Source: Streptomyces sp. WMMC940
GTDB taxonomy: Bacteria > Actinomycetota > Actinomycetes > Streptomycetales > Streptomycetaceae
DNA length: 64,000 bases
Assembly: GCF_027460265.1 (NCBI RefSeq)
Contig: NZ_JAPZBC010000001.1
Location: 1,116,001-1,180,000 of the forward strand
Reading direction: 5' to 3'
A program made the translations under genes and the position numbers. Within the stretch, counting starts at the first letter, position 1. Each line of letters starts with the position of its first letter. Positions 48,938 through 57,628 of the stretch are shown piece by piece. Below the pieces are notes generated by a model. That model did no database searches. It had not been told where the DNA came from and worked only from the letters and a program-made list of their open reading frames with translations.

Positions 48938-50367
48938 TGTTCCACCGGGGCGCTCCTCGTCCTCAGCGGGTCGGGGCAGTGCTCGTACCATCGCCGGTCG
49001 GCCTCCAGCTGGGCGGCGAGCGCGATCAGCGGTTCCTCCGTGCCCTCCGGTCCGAGCAGTTGCGCGCCGACGGGCAGACCGTCGGAGGTGAAGCCCGCGG
49101 GGACGTTGACGCCCGGCCAGCCGAGGACGTTCCAGGGCCAGGCGTACGGGCAGACGGCGGCCATGGCGGCGTTGGTGCGCCAGGCGCTGAGGCCGTCGAA
49201 GGCGCCGATGCGCGGCGGGGGTGCGGCGGTGGTCGGGGTCAGCAGCACGTCGTAGGTGTCGAACAGCGCGCCGATACGGCGGTGCTGGCGTGCCTCGCGA
49301 GCGCGGGCGGCGCGGACGATCGGCCCGCCGAGCAGCCTGCCGTTGCGCAGTGCCGTGCGGGTGCGCGGGTCGAGCAGCGCCGGTTCGGGGTGGAGGGCGG
49401 CGTACTCGGCGACGCCCGCGGTGCCCCGGGAGACGAAACCGAGGCCCATCAGCCCGTAGCGGGGCCGCGCCTCCTCGACGTGGTGGCCGAGCCGGGCGAG
49501 GGCCTCGGCGAGGTCGGAGACGGCGCGCCGCACCTCGGGGTGGGGCCGGGCGCCGCTGAGGGTGAACGGCGGCCGCCAGGCGAGGGCGACGCGCAACCGG
49601 CCGGGTTCGCGGCGGGCGGCCGCAGAGGCGTCGACGGCGTCGGGCCGGTGCAGGTCCTCGGGGTGGGAGCCCTGGACGGCGTCGAGCAGCAGCGCGGCGT
49701 CGGCGACGGTACGGGCCAACGGGCCGTTGACCGTGAGTCCGTGGAAGGCGTCGCTGTGGGGGTGCAGTGAGACTCGGCCGCGCTGCGGCTTGATGCCGAC
49801 GAGATGGGTCCAGGCGGCCGGGATGCGGATGGAGCCGCCGCCGTCCGAGCCGAGGGCCGCGGGCACCAGGCCCGCCGCGACGGCGGCCGCGGAGCCGCCC
49901 GAGGACCCGCCGGGGGTGTGGTCCGTGGACCAGGGGTTGCGGGTGGCGCCGAAGGCGGGACCCTCCGTGAACGGCCACTGCCCGAGCTCGCAGGAGTTGG
50001 TCTTGCCGACGATCACGGCGCCGGCCGCGCGCAGCCTCCGTACGGCCTCGCCGTCGGCGACCGCGGGGGCCCGCTCGCCCCGGCAGCCGAAGTGGGTGGG
50101 CAGCCCGGCCACGTCCGTGTCGTCCTTCACGGCGAGGGGCACGCCGAGCAGCGGTGCCCGCTCTCCCACCGCCAGGCGCCGGTCGGCGTCCTCGGCCTCG
50201 GCGAGGGCGGCCTCGGCGCGGACGTGCCGGAAGGCGTTGAGGGTGGGCTGACTGGACTCGATGCGCCCGAGCGCAGCCCTGACCAGTTCCACCGAGGTGG
50301 TCTGGCCTTCCCTCAGTTTCCGGGCCTGCTCGGCGAGGCCGGAGAAATCCGCTGTGGACATGACCAC
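48934..50367 (-). CDS. Amidase signature family hydrolase
   Basis: A 477-residue amidase hydrolysing an amide bond in an unidentified small molecule. The Ser-cisSer-Lys triad is visible: Lys in LAVKDDTDV, the cis-Ser in HTPGGSSGGSAAAVAAG and the nucleophile in LGSDGGGSIRIPAAW. Length is normal and there is no signal peptide. GTG 50367 has AAGGAG six bases upstream; ATG 50361 is an alternative. It is first in an operon with the TetR regulator and is divergent from an SDR gene. An amide-linked substrate that is also the TetR inducer is a reasonable guess. Confidence 0.92.
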   Translation of the reverse strand: MVMSTADFSGLAEQARKLREGQTTSVELVRAALGRIESSQPTLNAFRHVRAEAALAEAEDADRRLAVGERAPLLGVPLAVKDDTDVAGLPTHFGCRGERAPAVADGEAVRRLRAAGAVIVGKTNSCELGQWPFTEGPAFGATRNPWSTDHTPGGSSGGSAAAVAAGLVPAALGSDGGGSIRIPAAWTHLVGIKPQRGRVSLHPHSDAFHGLTVNGPLARTVADAALLLDAVQGSHPEDLHRPDAVDASAAARREPGRLRVALAWRPPFTLSGARPHPEVRRAVSDLAEALARLGHHVEEARPRYGLMGLGFVSRGTAGVAEYAALHPEPALLDPRTRTALRNGRLLGGPIVRAARAREARQHRRIGALFDTYDVLLTPTTAAPPPRIGAFDGLSAWRTNAAMAAVCPYAWPWNVLGWPGVNVPAGFTSDGLPVGAQLLGPEGTEEPLIALAAQLEADRRWYEHCPDPLRTRSAPVEQ

Positions 50368-50382
50368 CCTGCGCTCCTTATC

Positions 50383-50398
50383 GTTCGTTCGAACGAAC
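50383..50398. promoter_or_regulatory. Perfect 16-bp palindromic TetR operator
   Basis: GTTCGTTC-GAACGAAC is a perfect palindrome, centred in the 50-base gap between the amidase (minus) and SDR (plus) start codons. Such GTTCG/CGAAC arms are common in TetR-family operators. Position over both promoters and the TetR gene in the amidase operon make assignment to that regulator likely. Confidence 0.75.
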
Positions 50399-50417
50399 AG
50401 AACTGGAGGGTAACCAG

Positions 50418-51212
50418 ATGCGCATCAACGGATCAACCGTTCTCCTCACCGGTGTCACCGGCGGTATCGGCACCGCGCTGGCCGCGGAACTCTCCAGGCG
50501 GGGCGCCCGGTTGATCCTGACGGGGCGCCGTCGCGACGCCGTCGAGCCGCTGGCGAAGGAGTACGGTGCGCGTGCCGTCGTCGCCGATCTGGCCGACCCC
50601 GAGGACGTGGAGCGCCTCGCCGCCGAAGCGGCGGGGACGGAGATCCTGCTGGCCAACGCCGCGCTGCCGTCCAGCGGCGAACTGCTCGACTACGCCCCCG
50701 GCCAGATCGACCGCGCCCTGGCGGTCAACCTCCGCGCGCCGGCCATGCTGGCCCGGCTGCTCGCCCCGGCCATGGTCGAGGCGCGCCGGGGCCATCTCGT
50801 GTTCGTGGGCTCCATCTCGGGCAAGACGGCGACCAGGCATTCCGCGCTCTACAACGCGACCAAGTTCGGTCTGCGGGGCTTCGCGCTCGGGCTGCGGCAG
50901 GACCTGCACGAGCACGGGGTCGGGGTGTCGCTCGTGCAGCCCGGATTCGTCCGGGACGCGGGGATGTTCGCCGCGACCGGCGCCGAGCCGCCCGCGGGAA
51001 TGCGGACCGTCTCGCCCCGTCAGGTCGTCACTGGGGTGGTGCGCGCCATCGAGCGCAACCGGGCCGAAGTGAACGTCGCACCGCCGGAGATGAGGATCCT
51101 GAGCGCGATCGGCGGACAGTTCCCCGGCTTCTCCGAGCGCGTCCAGCGCCGTTCGGGGGGAGCCGAGCGCACGGTCCGCACGATCGTGGCGGCCCAGCGC
51201 GACAAGCGCTGA
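50418..51212 (+). CDS. Short-chain dehydrogenase/reductase (SDR)
   Basis: A 264-residue NAD(P)-dependent classical SDR. The cofactor motif is LLTGVTGGIGTALA, NAALPSSGEL corresponds to the NNAG motif, and the catalytic residues are Ser in GSISGKTA, Tyr in ALYNATKFGLRGF with Lys four residues on. An arginine-rich cofactor loop (LTGRRRDAV) suggests NADPH. The C-terminal ERVQRRSGGAERTVRTIVA helix is longer than average. ATG 50418 follows GGAGGG; it is divergent from the amidase/TetR operon and probably under the same control, hinting at a shared catabolic or detoxification role. Confidence 0.92.
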   Translation: MRINGSTVLLTGVTGGIGTALAAELSRRGARLILTGRRRDAVEPLAKEYGARAVVADLADPEDVERLAAEAAGTEILLANAALPSSGELLDYAPGQIDRALAVNLRAPAMLARLLAPAMVEARRGHLVFVGSISGKTATRHSALYNATKFGLRGFALGLRQDLHEHGVGVSLVQPGFVRDAGMFAATGAEPPAGMRTVSPRQVVTGVVRAIERNRAEVNVAPPEMRILSAIGGQFPGFSERVQRRSGGAERTVRTIVAAQRDKR

Positions 51213-51223
51213 GGCCGCCGCCG

Positions 51224-51258
51224 GCCCGCCCCGTACACCACCCCCGTACGGGGCGGGC
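51224..51258 (+). terminator. Terminator after the SDR gene (first hairpin)
   Basis: GCCCGCCCCGTAC (51224-51236) pairs perfectly with GTACGGGGCGGGC (51246-51258) over nine bases, starting 12 bases after the SDR stop. Confidence 0.75.
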
Positions 51259-51268
51259 GTTGCCGACG

Positions 51269-51310
51269 CCCGGGGGCCCGGACCGCTGGGGAGCGGTCCG
51301 GGCCCCCGGG
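51269..51310. terminator. Very strong bidirectional terminator (second hairpin)
   Basis: A perfect 19-bp stem (51269-51287 with 51292-51310) closes a GGGG loop. It ends nine bases from the NCS1 permease stop on the other strand and serves the convergent pyrimidine operon, with the preceding hairpin serving the SDR gene. Confidence 0.88.
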
Positions 51311-51318
51311 TCACGTCC

Positions 51319-52860
51319 TCAGCGGTGCCTTTCGCGTTCCGGCAGCATCAGCAGCGTGTACAGCAGCAGCGAGGCGGCGAGTCCCACCGCCCAACCGTAG
51401 TCCGCGAGCGGCTTCAGGAACGGGATCAGCCCCTCCTCGGGGAACGGGCCCTTCCCGGGGGCGGAGTGGGAGCCGCCGACGGCCAGGATCCCGCCGACGG
51501 CGAACGCCGCGACGGCGCGCCAGTTCCAGCCGGACGAGTACCAGTAGCGGCCCTCCGGGCGGTAGAGGTCCGCCAGCTCCAGGCGGGTGCGGCGGACGAT
51601 CCAGTAGTCGGCGATCAGGATGCCGGCGACCGTGCCGAGCAGCCCGCCCACCAGACCGAGCCAGGTGAAGATGTAGAGCTCGGGCGTCTCGGTCAGCTTC
51701 CACGGCATGATGACCACGCCGACCACACCCGTGATCAGCGCCCCGGTGCGGAAGTTGATGAACCGCGGGGCGAGGTTCGCCAGGTCGTACGCGGGGGACA
51801 CGACGTTCGCCGCGATGTTGACGGAGATCGTCGCGATCAGCACGGTCACCAGGGCGAACAGCAGGCCGAAGACGTTGTCCGTCTTGGCAGCGAGCTGCAC
51901 CGGGTCCCAGATCGGCACGCCGTAGACGGCCTGGGACCCGGAGGTGACGAACACCGAGAGCAGCGCGAACAGCGTCATGGTCGTGGGCAGTCCCAGCGTC
52001 TGGCCCCAGACCTGGGCGCGCTGGCCGGCGCCGAAGCGGGTGAAGTCCGGGATGTTCAGGGACAGGGTGGACCAGAAGGCGATCATGCCCATGAGGGAGG
52101 GGAAGAACACCGGCCAGAAGTCCTCGCCCCAGCCGAGCTCGGAGGGCTGGTCGAGCAGCGGGCCGAAGCCGCCGGCCTTCATCGCGATCCAGACCAGCAG
52201 CACCAGCGCGCCGACGATGACGAACGGAGCCGCCCAGTTCTCGAAGCGGCGCAGCGTCTCCATGCCCCGGTAGATGATGGCGAGTTCCACCGCCCAGAAG
52301 ACGACGAAGCAGAGCCACAGCGTCCAGGGCTGGCCCGCGATCTCGGCCACCTCGGCCCAACCGCCGAAGATGGTGCCGAGCAGGACGAAGATGCCCTGCC
52401 CGCCGATCCAGGTCTGGATGCCGAACCAGGCGCAGGCGACGGCGGCCCTGGTCAGTGCGGGGAGGTTGGCACCGCGCAGCCCGAAGGAGGCGCGGGCGAG
52501 CACCGGGAAGGGGATGCCGTACTTCGGACCGGCGTGGCCGGTGAGGAGCATCGGGAACAGCACGATCACGTTCGCCAGCGCGATGGTGAACACGGCTTGT
52601 TTCCAGTCCATGCCGAGCGCCACGAGCCCGGAGGCCAGCAGCCAGGACGGGATGTTGTGGGCCATCCCGATCCACAGCGCGGCGAAGTTGTACGTGGTCC
52701 AGTGGCGGTTGGCGAGGGGTACGGGAAGCAGGTCGTCGTTGACGAAGCGGCCTCCGGCGGGGACCGCCCCGGGTGCGAGTTCGACCCGGCCCTGGGAGTC
52801 GGTGACCGGGCCGGAGTCGGAAGGCGGAGGGGAGGGCGCCGGGGGAACGGTCGCGGTCAT
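51319..52860 (-). CDS. NCS1 family nucleobase/allantoin/hydantoin permease
   Basis: A 513-residue secondary transporter with about twelve membrane helices, sodium- or proton-coupled, of the nucleobase:cation symporter-1 family (Mhp1/PucI/FurE-like). Conserved segments: the cytoplasmic NDDLLPVPLANRHWTTYNFA entry motif, WIGMAHNIPSWLL in helix 1, GPKYGIPFPVLARASFGLRG and WFGIQTWIGGQGIF in helix 3, and LNIPDFTRFG in helix 8 before the QRAQVWGQTLGLP loop. ATG 52860. As last gene of the operon with dihydropyrimidinase and ureidopropionase it most likely imports uracil, dihydropyrimidines or hydantoins. Confidence 0.92.
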   Translation of the reverse strand: MTATVPPAPSPPPSDSGPVTDSQGRVELAPGAVPAGGRFVNDDLLPVPLANRHWTTYNFAALWIGMAHNIPSWLLASGLVALGMDWKQAVFTIALANVIVLFPMLLTGHAGPKYGIPFPVLARASFGLRGANLPALTRAAVACAWFGIQTWIGGQGIFVLLGTIFGGWAEVAEIAGQPWTLWLCFVVFWAVELAIIYRGMETLRRFENWAAPFVIVGALVLLVWIAMKAGGFGPLLDQPSELGWGEDFWPVFFPSLMGMIAFWSTLSLNIPDFTRFGAGQRAQVWGQTLGLPTTMTLFALLSVFVTSGSQAVYGVPIWDPVQLAAKTDNVFGLLFALVTVLIATISVNIAANVVSPAYDLANLAPRFINFRTGALITGVVGVVIMPWKLTETPELYIFTWLGLVGGLLGTVAGILIADYWIVRRTRLELADLYRPEGRYWYSSGWNWRAVAAFAVGGILAVGGSHSAPGKGPFPEEGLIPFLKPLADYGWAVGLAASLLLYTLLMLPERERHR

Positions 52861-52914
52861 GGCCTTGACCCTTCAGCAGAGGTCGGGCGGTCGCGTGGGG
52901 GGGGTCGGTGCCCG

Positions 52915-53916
52915 TCAGCGGTCGAGTGCGGGGATGATCTCCGCGCCGTAGGCGTCGATCGTCGATTCCTTCGCGTCGTGCATGTTGTAGACGGCGAACT
53001 GGTCGACGCCCAGGTCCCTCAGATGCCTCAGCTTCTCGATGTGTGCCTCCGCGGGGCCGAGGAGGCAGAACCGGTCGACGATCTCGTCGGGCACGAAGTC
53101 CGTGGACGGGTTCCCGGCCCGGCCGTGGTGGCTGTAGTCGTATCCCTGCCGCTCCTTGATGTACGCGGTCAGGGCCTCCGGCACCATGTCCGAGTGCTCC
53201 CCGTAGCGCGAGACCAGATCGGCGACGTGGTTGCCGACCATCCCGCCGAACCAGCGGCACTGGTCGCGGGCGTGTTGGAGGTCGTCGCCCACGTACGCCG
53301 GGGCGGCCACGCAGACGGTGATCGCGTCCGGGTCGCGGCCGGCGTCGACGGCCGCCTCCCGTACCGCCTTGACCATCCACTCGGTGAGGTAGAGGTCGGC
53401 GAGCTGGAGGATGAAGCCGTCGGCCTTCTGTCCGGCGAGGGCGAGCGCCTTCGGCCCGTACGCCGCCATCCACACGGGCAGCCGGCCGTCCCGCACCCAC
53501 GGGATGCGTACGGGCTGCCCGTCGACGACCGCCTCGCGCCCCTCGGCGAGGTCGCGGATGACGTCGATCGCCTCGCCCAGCCGGGCCAGGGTGTTGGGCT
53601 TGCGGCCGGCCACCCGCATCGCGGAGTCACCGCGGCCGATGCCGCAGACGGTGCGGTTGCCGAACATGTCGTTCAGGGTGGCGAAGGTGGAGGCCGTCAC
53701 CTCCCAGGTCCGGGTCCCGGGGTTGGTGACCATCGGGCCCACGTGCATCTTCTGTGTGTGTTCCAGGATCTGGCTGTAGACGACGAACGGCTCCTGCCAC
53801 AACACCGCCGAGTCGAACGTCCAGCCGTAGCGGAAGCCGTTGCGTTCCGCGCGCCGCATCAGACCGACGACCGCCGAAGCGGGCGGGTCCGTCTGCAGGA
53901 CGAGTCCGAAGTCCAC
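52915..53916 (-). CDS. LLM class F420-dependent oxidoreductase (TIGR03842 type)
   Basis: A 333-residue luciferase-like (bacterial luciferase fold) oxidoreductase. The N-terminal MDFGLVLQTDPPASAVVGLM, FRYGWTFDSAVLWQEPFVVY, the NPGTRTWEVTASTFATLND block, and the GIGRGDSAMR cofactor loop are typical of F420 users. Interaction with the deazaflavin rather than FMN is family-level knowledge. GTG 53916 is preceded by AGGAGG. It lies in the pyrimidine operon between the permease and dihydropyrimidinase genes (24-base gap), the place where a dihydropyrimidine dehydrogenase or ring-reducing step would be useful; that role is inference. Confidence 0.9.
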   Translation of the reverse strand: MDFGLVLQTDPPASAVVGLMRRAERNGFRYGWTFDSAVLWQEPFVVYSQILEHTQKMHVGPMVTNPGTRTWEVTASTFATLNDMFGNRTVCGIGRGDSAMRVAGRKPNTLARLGEAIDVIRDLAEGREAVVDGQPVRIPWVRDGRLPVWMAAYGPKALALAGQKADGFILQLADLYLTEWMVKAVREAAVDAGRDPDAITVCVAAPAYVGDDLQHARDQCRWFGGMVGNHVADLVSRYGEHSDMVPEALTAYIKERQGYDYSHHGRAGNPSTDFVPDEIVDRFCLLGPAEAHIEKLRHLRDLGVDQFAVYNMHDAKESTIDAYGAEIIPALDR

Positions 53917-53940
53917 CGGGACCTCCTGGGTCGGGTTCCG

Positions 53941-55344
53941 CTAGTTCAGGTACTGGCAGGTCGAGCGGGGGGTGAACGCGCCGTGGCCGGCCCGTCCGAC
54001 GAACTCCCGCCGCTCGATGACGAGTTCGCCCCGCGAGAGCACGGTCTCGACCCGGCCGGTGATCCGCTTGCCCTCGTAGGCCGAGTAGTCGACGTTCATG
54101 TGGTGGGTCCCGGCCGAGATGACCTGCTCCGCGTGCGGGTCGTACACGACGATGTCGGCGTCGGCGCCCGGCGCGATGGTGCCCTTCTTCGGGTAGAGGC
54201 CGAACATCCGGGCGGGCGCGGCGCAGGCGATCTCGATCCAGCGGCGCCGTGAGATATGGCCGTCGAGGACCGCCTGGTGCAGCAGGTCCATCCGGTTCTC
54301 CACGCCCGGCAGCCCGTTGGGGATCTTGGAGAAGTCGCCGCGGCCGAGGTCCTTCTGCCCGGAGAAGCAGAACGGGCAGTGGTCGGTGGAGACCACCTGG
54401 AGGTCGTCGGTCCGCAGCCCGCGCCAGAGCGCGGCCTGGTGCTCCTTCGGCCGCAGTGGAGTGCTGCAGACGTACTTGGCGCCCTCGAAGTCCGGTTCGG
54501 CGAGGTTGTCGGTGGACAGGAACAGGTACTGCGGGCAGGTCTCGCCGAAGACCGGCAGGCCCTTGTCCCGGGCGGCGGCGAGTTCGGCCACGGCCTCCTC
54601 GGCGGAGACGTGGACGACGTACAGCGGCGCGCCGGCGACCCGGGCGAGCTGGACGGCCCGGTGCGTGGCCTCGGCCTCCAGCAGCACCTTGCGGACCTCG
54701 CCGTGGTGGCGGGGGTCGGTCTCGCCGCGGGCCAGGGCCTGTTCGACGAGGACGTCGATCGCGATGCCGTTCTCCGCGTGCATCATGATCAGCCCGCCGT
54801 TGGCGGTGCCGCGCTGCATGGCGCGCAGGATCTGCCCGTCGTCGCTGTAGAAGACGCCGGGGTAGGCCATGAACAGCTTGAAGGAGGTGACGCCCTCCTC
54901 GACGAGCAGGTCCATCTCCTTCAGCGACGACTCGTCGACGTCGGAGAGGATCATGTGGAAGCCGTAGTCGATCGCGCAGTTGCCGTCGGCCTTGGCGTAC
55001 CAGGCGTCGAGTCCCTCGCGCAGGGTCTGGCCCTTGGCCTGGACGGCGAAGTCCACGATGGTGGTGGTGCCGCCCCAGGCGGCGGCCCGGGTACCGGTCT
55101 CGAAGGTGTCGGACGCGAAGGTGCCGCCGAACGGCAGCTCCATGTGGGTGTGCGCGTCGACCCCGCCCGGGATGACGTACTTCCCGGTGGCGTCGACGGT
55201 GCGGTCGGCGGTCCAGCTCTCGGCGGCGGTGGACCCGTGGGCCGCGAGCGCGGCGACGCGGCCGTCCTCGACCAGGACATCGGCGTGGGTCTCGTCGGCG
55301 GCCGTGAGGACGAGTCCGCCGCGGATCAGTGTGCGGTTGCTCAT
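53941..55344 (-). CDS. hydA: Dihydropyrimidinase (D-hydantoinase)
   Basis: A 467-residue binuclear zinc amidohydrolase that opens dihydrouracil/dihydrothymine or 5-substituted hydantoins to N-carbamoyl amino acids. Metal and catalytic motifs: GGVDAHTHMELPFGG (H-x-H), SFKLFMAYPG (carboxylated Lys near residue 150), MMHAENG, VVHVSAEEA and VSTDHCPF with the catalytic Asp. TRAAAWGGTTTIVDF is the stereochemistry-loop region. Length is normal. ATG 55344, 19 bases after the aminotransferase stop. The neighbouring ureidopropionase hydrolyses its product. Confidence 0.94.
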   Translation of the reverse strand: MSNRTLIRGGLVLTAADETHADVLVEDGRVAALAAHGSTAAESWTADRTVDATGKYVIPGGVDAHTHMELPFGGTFASDTFETGTRAAAWGGTTTIVDFAVQAKGQTLREGLDAWYAKADGNCAIDYGFHMILSDVDESSLKEMDLLVEEGVTSFKLFMAYPGVFYSDDGQILRAMQRGTANGGLIMMHAENGIAIDVLVEQALARGETDPRHHGEVRKVLLEAEATHRAVQLARVAGAPLYVVHVSAEEAVAELAAARDKGLPVFGETCPQYLFLSTDNLAEPDFEGAKYVCSTPLRPKEHQAALWRGLRTDDLQVVSTDHCPFCFSGQKDLGRGDFSKIPNGLPGVENRMDLLHQAVLDGHISRRRWIEIACAAPARMFGLYPKKGTIAPGADADIVVYDPHAEQVISAGTHHMNVDYSAYEGKRITGRVETVLSRGELVIERREFVGRAGHGAFTPRSTCQYLN

Positions 55345-55363
55345 GGTCTTCCCCTCGCGTGGA

Positions 55364-56644
55364 CTAGAGGCTGCGCAGGGTGCGTTCGAGGATCGAGGCG
55401 CCTTCCTCCGCCTCGGCGACGGTGAGGGACATCGGCGGCGCGATCCGCAGCACGCTGGTGTTGTGGGCGCCGCCCTTGCCGATGAGCAGTCCGCCTTCGC
55501 GCGCCGCTTCGAGCGCGGCGGCGGCCGCCTCCGGGGACGCCTCGTCGGTGCCGGCCTTGACCAGTTCGATGCCGATCATCAGTCCGCGTCCACGCACCTC
55601 GCGCACGGCGGGTACGCCGGCGGTGATGGCGCGGAGCCGTTCGATGAGCAGTCCGCCGACGCGCCGCGCGTTGCCCTGCAGATCGTGCTCCAGCAGGTAC
55701 GAGAGGTTCGCCAGGCCCGCGGCCGCGGTGACGGGTGAACCCCCGAACGTGGAGATGGAGTTGGCGTCGATGCAGTTCATCACCTCGGCCCGGGCCACCA
55801 CACCGCCCAGCGACATGCCGTTGCCGATGCCCTTGGCGAAGGTGAGGACGTCCGGCGGGCCGTTCTCCGCGTGTGCCTGCCAGCCCCAGAAGTGTTCCCC
55901 GGTCCTGCCCCAACCGGTCTGCACCTCGTCGGCGATCCACAGGATCCCGTGCCGGTCGAGGACCTCGCGGAACGCGGCGTACAGCCCGTCCGGCGGGGAG
56001 GTGAAGCCGCCGACGCCCTGGATCGGCTCGGCGATCAGCGCGGCCACGTCGTGGGTGTGGCCGAGCAGGTCCTCCAGGTCGGCGACGCACGCTTCGACGA
56101 ACTGCGCGTCGGAGAGCCCCGCGTAGGGACCGCGGGTGCGCACGCCCCCGTGCACGTACAGGGTCTGCACCGGGGAGAGCGTCGTCGGCGACCACGAGCG
56201 GTTGCCGGTGACGGAGACGGCCGAGAAGGAACGGCCGTGGTAGCTGTTGCGCATGGCCAGGATCTGGCCGGACCTGCGGTACGCGGTGGCCAGCAGCAGT
56301 GCGGTGTCGTTGGCCTCGGTGCCGGAGGTGGTGAAGAAGACCCGGGCGTCGGGGATGCCGGACAGGGCGGCGATGCGCTCGGCCAGCTCCACCATGGGGC
56401 GGTTGAGGTAGAGCGTCGAGGAGTGGATGATCCGCCCGGCCTGCTCGCTGACGGCCTTGGTGACCTCGGGGAGGGCGTGGGCGGTCATGGTGGTGAGGAT
56501 GCCGCCGAAGAAGTCCAGGTAGCGGTTGCCGTCCGCGTCCCAGACGTGCCGGCCCTCGCCGTGGGTGATCTCCATGGGCCGCCGGTAGTACAGCGCGGCC
56601 CAGTCGGGGATGACGGCGCGGTGCCGCTCGTACAGGTCGCTCAC
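55364..56644 (-). CDS. Class III aminotransferase (beta-alanine/AGXT2-like)
   Basis: A 426-residue PLP enzyme. The PLP-lysine is in LTFAKGIGNGMSLGG; ADEVQTGWGRTG holds the cofactor Asp; FTTSGTEANDTALLLA binds phosphate; and NSYHGRSFSAV is the aromatic stack segment. The resemblance to alanine-glyoxylate/beta-alanine-pyruvate aminotransferases, and its place between ureidopropionase and dihydropyrimidinase, suggest it deaminates beta-alanine or beta-aminoisobutyrate to the semialdehyde. GTG 56644 overlaps the ureidopropionase stop (GTGA), so the two are translationally coupled; a longer open frame to 56698 is not preferred. Confidence 0.92.
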   Translation of the reverse strand: MSDLYERHRAVIPDWAALYYRRPMEITHGEGRHVWDADGNRYLDFFGGILTTMTAHALPEVTKAVSEQAGRIIHSSTLYLNRPMVELAERIAALSGIPDARVFFTTSGTEANDTALLLATAYRRSGQILAMRNSYHGRSFSAVSVTGNRSWSPTTLSPVQTLYVHGGVRTRGPYAGLSDAQFVEACVADLEDLLGHTHDVAALIAEPIQGVGGFTSPPDGLYAAFREVLDRHGILWIADEVQTGWGRTGEHFWGWQAHAENGPPDVLTFAKGIGNGMSLGGVVARAEVMNCIDANSISTFGGSPVTAAAGLANLSYLLEHDLQGNARRVGGLLIERLRAITAGVPAVREVRGRGLMIGIELVKAGTDEASPEAAAAALEAAREGGLLIGKGGAHNTSVLRIAPPMSLTVAEAEEGASILERTLRSL

Positions 56645-57483
56645 GGCCGGACCAGCCCCTCGTACGCGTCCGGCCGGCGGTCGCGGTAGAAGGCCCACTG
56701 CTGCCGCACTTCGTCGATCAGGTCGAAGTCGAGGTCCCTGACGATCAGTTCCTCCTCCTTGTCGCTGGCGACGTCGCCGACGAACTGGCCGCGCGGGTCG
56801 ACGAAGTAGCTCGTGCCGTAGAAGTCGTTGTCGCCGTACTCCTCCTGGCCGACCCGGTTGATGGCGGCGATGAAGTACTCGTTGGCGACGGCAGCCGCGG
56901 GCTGCTCCAGCTGCCAGAGGTACGCGGAGAGCCCCCGGGAGGTGGCCGACGGGTTGTAGACCAACTGGGCTCCACCGAGACCCAGTTGACGCCAGCCTTC
57001 CGGGAAGTGGCGGTCGTAGCAGATGTAGACGCCGACCCTGCCGACGGCGGTGTCGAAGACCGGCCAGCCGGCGTTTCCGGGCCTGAAGTAGTACTTCTCC
57101 CAGAATCCCTTGACCTGGGGGATGTGGTGCTTGCGGTACTTGCCGAGATAGCCGCCGTCGGCGTCGATCACCGCGGCGGTGTTGTAGTAGAAGCCGGAAT
57201 CCTCGACCTCGAAGACGGGGACGACGACCACCATCCCGGTCTCGCGGGCGAGGTCCCGCATGCGCTGCACCGTGGGGCCGTCCGGGACGGGCTCCGCCCA
57301 GCGGTAGTGCTCGGGCTCCTGCACCTGGCAGAAGTACGGGGCGTTGAAGACCTCCTGGAACCCGATGACCTTGGCGCCCTGCCGGGCCGCCTCACGGGCG
57401 TGCTCCTCATGCTTGGCGATCATGGATTCGGTGTCGCCGGTCCAGGTGGCCTGGACGAGTGCGGCGCGTACGACGTTGGTCAT
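56641..57483 (-). CDS. Nitrilase superfamily amidohydrolase, probable beta-ureidopropionase
   Basis: A 280-residue enzyme with the nitrilase Glu-Lys-Cys triad: Glu in VIGFQEVFNAPYF, Lys in GKYRKHHIPQV, Cys in VYICYDRHFPEGW. Motifs PQVKGFWEKYYFRPGN and NPSATSRGLSAYLWQLEQP are those of beta-ureidopropionase/N-carbamoylputrescine amidase. It should release CO2 and ammonia from N-carbamoyl-beta-alanine. ATG 57483 has GGAGC upstream. It is first in the operon; the promoter region carries two candidate operators (57515-57539, 57629-57639). Confidence 0.92.
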   Translation of the reverse strand: MTNVVRAALVQATWTGDTESMIAKHEEHAREAARQGAKVIGFQEVFNAPYFCQVQEPEHYRWAEPVPDGPTVQRMRDLARETGMVVVVPVFEVEDSGFYYNTAAVIDADGGYLGKYRKHHIPQVKGFWEKYYFRPGNAGWPVFDTAVGRVGVYICYDRHFPEGWRQLGLGGAQLVYNPSATSRGLSAYLWQLEQPAAAVANEYFIAAINRVGQEEYGDNDFYGTSYFVDPRGQFVGDVASDKEEELIVRDLDFDLIDEVRQQWAFYRDRRPDAYEGLVRP

Positions 57484-57514
57484 GAGCTGCTCCTTCGACA
57501 AGACGTCAGAGCCT

Positions 57515-57539
57515 CTACGCACGTAGACGCGATGCGTAG
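57515..57539. promoter_or_regulatory. Compound palindrome upstream of the pyrimidine operon
   Basis: CTACG-CA-CGTAG (57515-57526) is a perfect 12-bp palindrome and its first arm CTACGCA is again matched by TGCGTAG at 57533-57539. Three half-sites in 25 bases lie 32 bases before the ureidopropionase start, a good place for a repressor. No regulator gene is adjacent. Confidence 0.5.
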
Positions 57540-57628
57540 GAGGAGAACCTAAGCCCCGCCACACACTGGGGCAAGACCATCGTCGTCAACCCGCAGTGTC
57601 GATCATGTTTCGCACCCGAGCGGTCGAC

